This document shows, piece by piece, positions 56,553 to 64,000 of a DNA stretch of 64,000 nucleotides. How positions within the stretch are numbered: position 1 is the stretch's first letter; the number at the start of each line of letters is the position of its first letter. The notes beneath the pieces are model-generated. The model was not told the origin of the DNA. It saw nothing but the letters and a program-made list of their open reading frames with translations, and searched no databases. This DNA comes from a virus, in IMG/VR virus record IMGVR_UViG_3300038465_000091, positions 124,001 through 188,000 of that record. One strand, written 5' to 3'. A program made the position numbers and the translations under genes.

Positions 56553-59500
56553 ATGAAGCTGGACGCCACACAAGCGGCGGCTGCCAAGCTTTCCCACCTA
56601 ATCGAGCCCGGGCGAACCGTCTATTCCACAGACGGCCACGCCTATAGGGTCTTGTCAAAGATCGCCGCTGGCGGCTCCTTGAGCTTCCGACTTGCGAACC
56701 TTCAGGGACAGCCGGTTCCAATCCCCGCAGACTTCTCCCCGATTGACGGGGCTCGGATGCGTTTCGCGTCCTTCCTGAAGTTCGCATTCAACAAAGACCT
56801 CACTGCGATTGTCAACTCACTGATTGAACAGGCGGGGCTCCCCACTGACCCAGCGATGAACTGGGCTGGGTGGTTTCAAAAGGTCTATGGCGAAATCCTA
56901 GCATCTGTTACCCCCAACTTTGATCTCCAAGACGAGATCATGTACAACACCGTCATTAAGCTCCTGATGATGCGTAAGGACAAGGACGGAAAAACACTTC
57001 TGGAAAACGCTGCCGACAAAATTTCAGGTTTGTCCAGCGGCATTAACAAGATAAAGCGTCAACTTCGTGATCCGAACTTGACTCCAGACGAAAAGAAGAC
57101 GCTAGAGAATCGACTCCACTGGCAGGAAAAAGTTAAGGCTGATCCTGTGGAGAAACAAGTCAGCAGCCTCCTGAAGAAAACTTTCGAGTATTACGCACGA
57201 CATCATGCTCGTGTGGATGCGAAAAATTACGCCTATTCGGTGCATACCCCCAGCCATCGCCTCGAAACGGAAAATATCGAAGACGTTGCTATCGAACAAC
57301 CCACACCATCTGGAGAGGGAACGTATAATATCCTTGATACCGAGGAACACGGCGTGGCTCCGGGCGTCGGACTGGGCGAGTCCGAACGCGACATCATGCA
57401 GTTCATCGATCAATTCCAAGAGTGGGTGAGGGGCAAGGAGACCCCGAAATCCGCTCCTAACTATGCCGAATTGCTCAGGATTTACTGGGATCAGGCACAG
57501 CGAATTGACGATGTTAAGATCAGCGATCTGACTCAAGAGTGGATTCGCCGCACAGGTTTGAGCTTTGACTCCCTGAAGCAGTATCGGGATAAGCTCGGCA
57601 TCCTGATTCGAGATTTCGTCTACGAGAACAAAGTCCAACTGGGCAACTCCTACAAGTTCGTGGACTTGCTAAAGCACATGTTCCCGCCGCCAAAGCAAAA
57701 AGCACGTCCCGCCAAGGCTTCGTCCGACCACCATCACGACCGAACCGAATGCAGAAAGTGCGGCAATGTCCAGACTTGCCGTTGCCCTGCGACCAAGGTC
57801 ACGTCCTATGTGGCTTCCTGCGACAACTGCAAGACGGCGGATGGTTTGGAAGCACGAGTGCTTGATCCGAACTGTCCTGAATACAAAAAATACGCCGATG
57901 ATTTGATCCGTCGCTTCGGTCAGACATCGCAGGTCTCCGAGATGCTGGGACAATTCGAAGATGAGCATTTCCCCACTTGTGTACACTGCCAGCAATACAA
58001 TCAGGATTGGCGGGCAGGTAAGGTATCAGCGGCAAAACCCAAGTGCCCCCATTGTGGCTCTGACGATTACGGCTTGATGCCCACGGACTTCGAGACCGCC
58101 AAGTGCAATGGTTGCGGCAAGAACTGGAATCATGGCATCGTCAAGGGTATCAATGATCCGAAGGAAGCTGCTCGCACGGCGGATGATGAAGGAGGGGGTA
58201 AAACGTGCGAAAATTGTGGGAGTTATTACGGTGGGTATACATGTCTTAATTGTGGGCGAAAAAAGAAGCTGGAAGAAGAGGTAGATCGTACCAGCAAGGA
58301 ACTCAAGAAGTTCCCCAAGGGACCAACAGGCATGACGCCCGACGATGTGAAGGCTACTCCCGAATGGCAGGCGGCTAAACGTAATTACGGTCAAGCCTTC
58401 GCCAAGCTGCGAGAGTTCAATTCCAAAAAGTGTGCTGCCGATGATCCGACTCGTGACACCCTTGACGAGACGCTGAAGTATGACAACCCAGACAAGGACA
58501 CCAAGGGGTTCCACGACCCCGCCGACCTCGGTCAATGCGCCTGTGAGTGGGATGAATGTCCGCTGGGTCACCAAGCGGGTGGGTGCCAGAATCCCGCAGC
58601 CCACATGCTTGAAATCTATGGATACAAAACCCGCTACTGCCAGCCATGCACCGACGCAACTATCGAGTACATCCGATTGGAACAAGGCACTGGCGATCCC
58701 GATGACACGGTTAAGATTCTGTCCTCCGCACATACTGCTGGTGCCCCGTACTGCGACGGTTGTGATCGTCTGAAGGCAAACTGCATCTGCGAAGGCTGCG
58801 AGTGCCCAGAAAATAAAAACGCAGGCAAGTGGGGCGATAAAATCAAGAAGATGGAAGCTCGACGTGGCGAGTTCATCGAGAAAACTCTTAAGAATGCCGT
58901 AGGGCCAACGGAAGAGGATGATCTTGAGATGGCTAGGCGTGGTCCGATTCAATACGAGGAACTACCCGAAATGGAAACCCGAATTCGCCCACGAGAAGAA
59001 CAGTCGAAATTTCCGACTCCTCGACCTACTACACGGCGTAAGGAGGGGATGCTCGGTCATGATTTTGTGGATGCCGATCAGCAAGCGATTCGCCCCGACA
59101 TTACGCCGGGTGACACTGGGCGCTTACCTCATGGACGCACGCAGGGATCAGTTAAAGAATCTGCGGAACTTGCTGGTCGCGGCGGGGATAAAGATGACGT
59201 GCGCGGTGCGGGCGATCTGTGGCGTGAAGAGTTTTACCAAAGCGGCAATGCGCCCCCAAAGATTGCGACATCAGGTAAATGGAAAGTTCTTCTGCGGGAT
59301 TCCAAGGGGAATCAGCGTGAGCAGGAGGTTTCAGGCGTAAATTACGGCTCTGCCGAACGTGCTGTGAGAAAATATATGAAGAATGGTGAAAGGGTTGTGT
59401 CGATGACTATCGCAAGCAAGACGGCTGCCCCCGCTCCTGCGGCACCCGCACAGGCACAAGCACCAGCGCCCGCCCCAGCACCAGCAGCCACTCCCGCCCC

Positions 59501-62456
59501 TCCAGCGCAAGCGCCAAGCGCGAACACGGTAGTTGCCCCACCGCCCGGAACGCCGATTGCTCTTCCCTCGGGACAAGGAGAAGATACACCGGAAAAAAGA
59601 ACAGTTCCGCCAGAAATCCCGAACAGGAAGTACCACATGACAAGTAAAAATTCCGCACTTAAAACCGAACAGAATACGCCAGAGATGGAAGCTCAGGTAG
59701 CTCAACTGGCACAAACGAACCCGCTCACGGAGATTCACGAGAACTGCAACCCGTACTTCGAGCACGGGCAATGGTGGGTTGTCTGCGGGCCGTGCGGAGC
59801 CACTTGGTCGGTCGTTGATGTGGGTCAGTTCATCGGAGATGAGGGCGACATCGACCTTGAAGAGATTGATAACGGTGACGGTTCTTGTGCGGAGAATTTC
59901 CACGAGTCTGCCGATCACAGCAGCCCACGTCAGGGCTTCATCTATCAGGCGGAAATGTGGTGCCCGACTTGTGCGAAGGAGATCGCCGCCGACATTCAGA
60001 AGAACTACCCTAAGCAGGTCCCCGCCGATCCAACGGATGAGTATTCTTATGATTCCGACAGCTACCCGAAGGGACCGTTCTTCGAGGAAGAATCAGACGC
60101 TCCTGAGCACTGCGCGGGCTGCCACATTTTCCTTGAGAACCCTCTGACCACGCATGGTCAGGAGTACATGCAGTCGATGGTTGACGAAGCTCTGGCGAAG
60201 GGACGCGGCGAAGAGCCGCACATCAAGGAATGGATGGACTTTTACGGCTATCATCCTGACACTGAGGGAGCCGAAGACGAACATGAGGCGTCCGCCGCTT
60301 CCGACAGAATCAATGCGATGCCGCAGCGTGGCAAGCCAAAGACTCCCGAAGAGTTGGGGCTGGTTGAGAAATCCGATACGGAACTCCGTCTTGAGGGGAT
60401 TCCTCCGCGTCCTAAGAAAACCGCCGATGGCGCTTCGTTGCTTGAACCAGAAGTTAGCTTCGAAGATAAACCAGACCCCTTGCTCGACAACAGTAATAAT
60501 TTGCAAAACTACAGCTATGCACCGCAGAAAGACACAACAGATAGTAGGGACACGGCCACGCTGGACGACAACATCGAAATTTTGAAACGTTACGGCTATG
60601 CCCTTTTCAGTGGTGGAAAATCGGGTGGGAAACAATTCTGGAAAAGTCCCATTGGAACTGTAGTTATCATGTCCACCAGCGGTGAGTGGATGTTTGGTGC
60701 GGACGGTACCAGAGGAACGACCAGCACGGATTTAGACAGTAAGCTTTTGAAATACCACCACAAAATGGTCCCAAAAGCGGGGGCGTCCAAAACCGCCGAA
60801 ATTGATATGGGTCAGCTTGAGAGCGTGCAGGATCGAAAAGATCGCCTGAGCAAGCCCGACAAGAGTCCGATGTACGGCGTGACACTTCTTCGCGAACTTT
60901 CAGCCCCCGGCATTCCAAAGGGTGAAGTGATCGTGTTCGGTTATTACTACCCAGATGGGCAATGGGGCAAGCAGCAGCTTCAATGGTGGACAACGATGGC
61001 GAAGACCGAGTATGATAGCACCGTCACTCAGGTCAAACGTCGCAGTCGCGGTACGAATCAGGAAAAGTCAACGGCCCTGTACGAGTCGTTGAAAGGACGT
61101 GGTACGGCGGTTGAGCCGGGTACGTCGTCTGACGCTATCATCGAGCAATTCAAGACGCAGAAGGAATCATCCATGGAAAACAAACAGGCTGCAATCGCAC
61201 AACCCACGTCTGGCGAGGACGAAGGCTATTACGTCAAGGTCACCTACACTAAGGGCGGTATTGATCTGAGCCCGACTGAGAATCTTCTAAGGGAAGTCGC
61301 CGAGGAGCAAATGCAGGATGAAAGCGGCAACTCGACTTATGAGTTCGCCCACAACATTGAGCTTGACGACATCTGGGAAATGATGGAGGATTTCTTCACC
61401 AATGGCTGGGAGAAAGTAAATCCCGAGGATATTGGTGCGCTAACTGACGGAGAAATCTTCTCCGATCCCAACGGCAACGTCTACTGGCATGAGCGGTATC
61501 AGATCGAAAGCATGACCGATGAACTGAAGGCAGGCAACACGGTGTTCATGCAGTACGGCGGCAATCTGTTCGATGAGGAAGATGAAGAAACGCCTGCTCC
61601 CGATCCGAACCAGATGAACCTCCCACTCCAGTCTTCCAAGAAGGAAGCCACGGGCGAGATGAGTCAGTCCGAGGCTGATGACCGTGAGGCATGGCCGATG
61701 CACCACGCTATCGCTGACGCTCTGGGCGGCACGGTCAAGGCTTTTGACCAGTATCAAGGTCCGTACGTTCTTGTGGGCTCTGAGGCTCGCGGACAGGGCA
61801 CCTATGCTCCCGCAATCCCGATGAAGGGTACCGTGCGCCTCTGGGTACAGGCGGACGAGGGTAGTGACGGGGCATTCCTGACCGTCTACAACGAAGACAA
61901 CGATAAAGTTAGCGAGCCGTTCCATTGGGAAGACATGGAAGGCGCGGTCAATGCCGCCATGAGCGTAATGGGCGATGAGCCCGAGACAATCGAAGCCTCC
62001 ACCAAGCAGGCGGAACTTGACATCCCCAAACCGGACAGTTGGGGGTGTACTTGTTCAGATAAAGGAGCACGCGGACAACACAAGTCCAATTGTCCTAAGG
62101 CTCCGAAGCAACGTGGCGAGTACCACGGCGCGAGTAAGCAAGCAGCGCCCGGCGACGGTGGACTACAACGCGACGTGCAGAACCAGTACGAGAACCACCC
62201 CCTGATCGAAATGCTGTGGGGTTCCCTGAAACGTGACCCAGCGAACAAAGATCGCGTCCAGACGGCATGGGGCACCAAGACGAAGCAGGGTTTGGTGCTC
62301 AGTGTAGCTCGCGCCATGAAGGAAAGCCCCGTCTCGGGTAAAGAAAGCAGTCAGAAATGCAAATGCGGCAAACCGACAGCTAAAGGCGATCACCGCTGCG
62401 AGGACTGCCGCTCAAAACAGCATTCCGAGGCAGAAAAAGCGACTGGCGTAGAATAA
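56553..62456 (+). CDS. Giant multi-zinc-cluster protein (1967 residues)
   Basis: The largest gene of the window, with AAGGAGGAAAG before ATG 56553. Residues 1-390 are mainly helical and include FDLQDEIMYNTVIKLL and EWIRRTGLSFDSLKQY, faintly like sigma-factor helices (weak inference). After that come about a dozen Cys/His clusters, such as CRKCGNVQTCRC, CPHCGSDDYG, CENCGSYYGGYTCLNC, CDGCDRLKANCICEGC, CGPCGATW, CPTCAKEI, CAGCH and CKCGKPTAKGDHRCEDC, separated by acidic or Pro/Ala linkers. Several linkers contain SKTA or KKTA sites, which would suit a polyprotein cut by a protease or a chain of once separate genes. No enzyme domain is recognised. Possibly an internal virion protein. Confidence 0.65.
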   Translation: MKLDATQAAAAKLSHLIEPGRTVYSTDGHAYRVLSKIAAGGSLSFRLANLQGQPVPIPADFSPIDGARMRFASFLKFAFNKDLTAIVNSLIEQAGLPTDPAMNWAGWFQKVYGEILASVTPNFDLQDEIMYNTVIKLLMMRKDKDGKTLLENAADKISGLSSGINKIKRQLRDPNLTPDEKKTLENRLHWQEKVKADPVEKQVSSLLKKTFEYYARHHARVDAKNYAYSVHTPSHRLETENIEDVAIEQPTPSGEGTYNILDTEEHGVAPGVGLGESERDIMQFIDQFQEWVRGKETPKSAPNYAELLRIYWDQAQRIDDVKISDLTQEWIRRTGLSFDSLKQYRDKLGILIRDFVYENKVQLGNSYKFVDLLKHMFPPPKQKARPAKASSDHHHDRTECRKCGNVQTCRCPATKVTSYVASCDNCKTADGLEARVLDPNCPEYKKYADDLIRRFGQTSQVSEMLGQFEDEHFPTCVHCQQYNQDWRAGKVSAAKPKCPHCGSDDYGLMPTDFETAKCNGCGKNWNHGIVKGINDPKEAARTADDEGGGKTCENCGSYYGGYTCLNCGRKKKLEEEVDRTSKELKKFPKGPTGMTPDDVKATPEWQAAKRNYGQAFAKLREFNSKKCAADDPTRDTLDETLKYDNPDKDTKGFHDPADLGQCACEWDECPLGHQAGGCQNPAAHMLEIYGYKTRYCQPCTDATIEYIRLEQGTGDPDDTVKILSSAHTAGAPYCDGCDRLKANCICEGCECPENKNAGKWGDKIKKMEARRGEFIEKTLKNAVGPTEEDDLEMARRGPIQYEELPEMETRIRPREEQSKFPTPRPTTRRKEGMLGHDFVDADQQAIRPDITPGDTGRLPHGRTQGSVKESAELAGRGGDKDDVRGAGDLWREEFYQSGNAPPKIATSGKWKVLLRDSKGNQREQEVSGVNYGSAERAVRKYMKNGERVVSMTIASKTAAPAPAAPAQAQAPAPAPAPAATPAPPAQAPSANTVVAPPPGTPIALPSGQGEDTPEKRTVPPEIPNRKYHMTSKNSALKTEQNTPEMEAQVAQLAQTNPLTEIHENCNPYFEHGQWWVVCGPCGATWSVVDVGQFIGDEGDIDLEEIDNGDGSCAENFHESADHSSPRQGFIYQAEMWCPTCAKEIAADIQKNYPKQVPADPTDEYSYDSDSYPKGPFFEEESDAPEHCAGCHIFLENPLTTHGQEYMQSMVDEALAKGRGEEPHIKEWMDFYGYHPDTEGAEDEHEASAASDRINAMPQRGKPKTPEELGLVEKSDTELRLEGIPPRPKKTADGASLLEPEVSFEDKPDPLLDNSNNLQNYSYAPQKDTTDSRDTATLDDNIEILKRYGYALFSGGKSGGKQFWKSPIGTVVIMSTSGEWMFGADGTRGTTSTDLDSKLLKYHHKMVPKAGASKTAEIDMGQLESVQDRKDRLSKPDKSPMYGVTLLRELSAPGIPKGEVIVFGYYYPDGQWGKQQLQWWTTMAKTEYDSTVTQVKRRSRGTNQEKSTALYESLKGRGTAVEPGTSSDAIIEQFKTQKESSMENKQAAIAQPTSGEDEGYYVKVTYTKGGIDLSPTENLLREVAEEQMQDESGNSTYEFAHNIELDDIWEMMEDFFTNGWEKVNPEDIGALTDGEIFSDPNGNVYWHERYQIESMTDELKAGNTVFMQYGGNLFDEEDEETPAPDPNQMNLPLQSSKKEATGEMSQSEADDREAWPMHHAIADALGGTVKAFDQYQGPYVLVGSEARGQGTYAPAIPMKGTVRLWVQADEGSDGAFLTVYNEDNDKVSEPFHWEDMEGAVNAAMSVMGDEPETIEASTKQAELDIPKPDSWGCTCSDKGARGQHKSNCPKAPKQRGEYHGASKQAAPGDGGLQRDVQNQYENHPLIEMLWGSLKRDPANKDRVQTAWGTKTKQGLVLSVARAMKESPVSGKESSQKCKCGKPTAKGDHRCEDCRSKQHSEAEKATGVE

Positions 62457-62498
62457 CCAGTAAAATCCAACTTTTTGACTCATTAACAGGAGTACACC

Positions 62499-63653
62499 AT
62501 GGCAAACAAAGTGAAGAAGGCAAATCGTGAGACCGTCCGTAAGGCTATCGTAGCCCGTCGCGAAGCTCGCAAGCAGGAAAAAGCCGCGAATTATGCAAAA
62601 ATGCGCGAATGCGCGAAGTCTCCAGCGAAGTTCGCCAAGGCCCTTGACGAGCTTGTAGCGAAGACCGCACGTCAAGCCTACAGCATGGACGCCCTCCGCG
62701 AAAATCTCGGATTGGTGAAATTTGCCAAGGAAGTTCCCGCCAAGGTCCGCATCGCCGCCGCTAAGAATTACGGCAAGAAGTTTGTCCGTATCGCCGAAGA
62801 GCAGCCAGACATTCTGGCTGACGCCCTCCAGCAAGCCTACAAGGGCTTGGATGAGCAGGCAGCGGCCATGGAAATCGCCGCCGAAGCTCTGGGTATCGAT
62901 CTGGGTGCCTCGCCTGCTGAGAAGGCATTCACCGACGAAGGCAAGCACGAACTTGAGCTTGGCGAAGACAAGGGCGAAGAGAAAGCGACAGAAGAAGGTC
63001 CTGATTTCGGAGCCGAAGAAGAGACCGAAGCGGAAGAAGGGGCCGATAAATTTGTATCGGATTCTGAAGCGGAGGCCGAACCTTTGCCCGAGGAAGATAA
63101 AGAAGCCAGTGGTTCCGACGCTTTTAGCACCGACCGCGACGAAGGTGGGTCGCCGAAAGCACCACAAAAGACTCAGAGCCCACAGGCTCAGGGCGAAGCG
63201 GCAAAGCAGTCGGCAGCGCAAGGCGCTGGCAAATTCGTAAAGGAAATCCCGCAGGCTCAGGGAAAGACAGCGGTCACCGAAGCAAAGCATTGTCCCGAGT
63301 GTAAATACCCGGGGAGAACGGTTGAACCTGAGACTGGCAAATGCCGTCATTGCAAAAAGAAAGTGATGGAGCCGTTCGACAAGAAGGCCGCAATGGGCAA
63401 GAAAGATTTCATCGCCTTGGCGGATGCAATCAAGAACATGAGCGTTGGACCTGATGAGAAGCGAAATATCGCTGAAGGTCTGTGCGAGACGTTTCGCGCA
63501 TCCAACCCACGTTTCATGAAAGATCGTTTCATGGACTACGTTATGGGCCTCGGCGGTTCGAGTGGCGGTAAGGTGAAGCCGCAAGGAACGCCACGCCCGC
63601 GCAAGGGCGTCATTGATCCGTATGCTAGTGCTGGTGGGCATCCTTTGGAGTAA
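62499..63653 (+). CDS. Virion-region protein with helical N-domain, acidic middle and zinc ribbon
   Basis: A 384-residue protein. The N-terminal 130 residues are basic-to-neutral helices (RRYARKQ-like REARKQEKAANYAKM), the middle is very acidic (about 140-205), followed by the SGSDAFSTDRDEGG segment shared with the gene at 37002, a zinc ribbon CPECKYPGR...CRHCKKK (about 265-285) and a helical end with a basic PRPRKG tail. CAGGAGTACACC precedes the ATG. It shares the style of the scaffold-like and giant proteins. Confidence 0.55.
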   Translation: MANKVKKANRETVRKAIVARREARKQEKAANYAKMRECAKSPAKFAKALDELVAKTARQAYSMDALRENLGLVKFAKEVPAKVRIAAAKNYGKKFVRIAEEQPDILADALQQAYKGLDEQAAAMEIAAEALGIDLGASPAEKAFTDEGKHELELGEDKGEEKATEEGPDFGAEEETEAEEGADKFVSDSEAEAEPLPEEDKEASGSDAFSTDRDEGGSPKAPQKTQSPQAQGEAAKQSAAQGAGKFVKEIPQAQGKTAVTEAKHCPECKYPGRTVEPETGKCRHCKKKVMEPFDKKAAMGKKDFIALADAIKNMSVGPDEKRNIAEGLCETFRASNPRFMKDRFMDYVMGLGGSSGGKVKPQGTPRPRKGVIDPYASAGGHPLE

Positions 63654-63662
63654 TCATGTTTT

Positions 63663-64000
63663 ATGACCTCCAAGAAAAACGCTAAGTCGTCTCCCGCGCC
63701 ATCTGAACCGCTTCCCACCCCGACTAGTCCCGCACCTGTGGCGGTCGAAGAAAAGCTCGGGCTTCCGCACAGAATCATCAAGTTCATTGCCGCCGCATTC
63801 TCCGAAAAGGGGGAGCCTAGCAGCGCCCGCATTCTTAGTGGTTGGTTGAGTGTGTCCAGTATGGCGTTGATTTGGTTTATGGTGCGGCACATTTTCTACA
63901 CCGATAACCCAGAAAAGCTCATAACGTGGGTTGGCGGGATGCCAGCGATTATCTATGCTCTGGCGGCGTTTGCCATTAGCCCGTTTGGTCTGGCGAAGAT
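63663..64000 (+). CDS. Membrane protein, holin-like candidate (3' end outside window)
   Basis: The frame from ATG 63663 runs open to the right edge (112 codons visible). After a Pro-rich N-terminus (SSPAPSEPLPTPTSPAP) come two hydrophobic segments: SVSSMALIWFMVRHIF and MPAIIYALAAFAISPFG. The GEPSSARILSGW motif before the first helix is known to me from phage membrane proteins of holin-like type. It begins 10 bases after the preceding stop. Whether it takes part in lysis cannot be told from sequence. Confidence 0.5.
   Translation, partial: MTSKKNAKSSPAPSEPLPTPTSPAPVAVEEKLGLPHRIIKFIAAAFSEKGEPSSARILSGWLSVSSMALIWFMVRHIFYTDNPEKLITWVGGMPAIIYALAAFAISPFGLAK

Noticed and set aside
1-64000. Complete reassignment of TAG to an amino acid (code 15 type)
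   Set aside because: Many real genes end with TAG (for example 10002, 13780, 17793, 22098, 32392) and are followed at once by other stops, new genes or terminators. The suppressor tRNA therefore points to partial readthrough at best.

Overview
The window is part of the genome of a large tailed phage with a contractile tail (a myovirus of jumbo-phage type) that infects a Gram-negative bacterium. The phage assignment rests on a HK97-like major capsid protein, a very large tail sheath protein, a tail-tube candidate, a pectate-lyase-type tail fibre, many freestanding homing endonucleases and a tRNA cluster. The Gram-negative host is inferred from signal peptides, a TolC-like outer-membrane factor, a membrane-fusion protein and a TonB-C-type domain. 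Almost all genes lie on the + strand; the few minus-strand genes are small islands. No terminase, portal or DNA polymerase was recognised, so this is only part of a larger genome.

Layout. (1) 1-4,180: short overlapping genes of unknown function, a large structured RNA (764-1009), and a peptidyl-tRNA-hydrolase-2-like gene interrupted by an in-frame amber codon. (2) 4,181-9,551: a tRNA region with about eight recognisable tRNAs (Ile, three Thr, two Gln, one odd Ile-anticodon tRNA, and an amber suppressor with anticodon CTA) mixed with strange CCA-ended tRNA-like RNAs whose anticodon arms are rebuilt (GNRA-capped arms, an 8-base loop, a hairpin inside the loop, a 149-base form). Small zinc-finger-like genes, two endonucleases and a capsid-domain fragment lie among them. 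(3) 10,188-17,844: a promoter-to-terminator unit that looks like a complete exopolysaccharide synthesis and export operon: GH16 glycosidase, processive GT2 synthase, HlyD/Alg44-like inner-membrane protein, TolC-like outer-membrane protein, UDP-glucose dehydrogenase (frameshifted) and a secreted Asn/Gln/Gly-rich protein. (4) 17,860-25,680: accessory genes including DUF3850, endonuclease VII, PP2C phosphatase, UvrD-like helicase, a TonB-C-domain protein and a broken P-loop kinase. (5) 25,687-64,000: the late virion region: neck or connector-type proteins, tail sheath, tube, a maturation protease candidate, an acidic scaffold-like protein, decoration and major capsid proteins, fibres with an ice-binding-like domain, a 1967-residue multi-zinc-cluster protein, and a membrane protein at the right edge. 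A second structured RNA sits at 38457-38675.

How the parts may work together. The EPS operon would make UDP-glucuronate, polymerise it into an extracellular polysaccharide, export it across both membranes and trim it; this parallels the hyaluronan genes of chloroviruses but, as a complete export system in a phage, looks new. The amber suppressor tRNA, the amber-interrupted PTH2 gene and the amber codon between GH16 and an in-frame membrane anchor suggest translational readthrough as a regulatory layer. Several genes start about 5-8 bases after a TATTAT-like -10 box and so appear to be leaderless.
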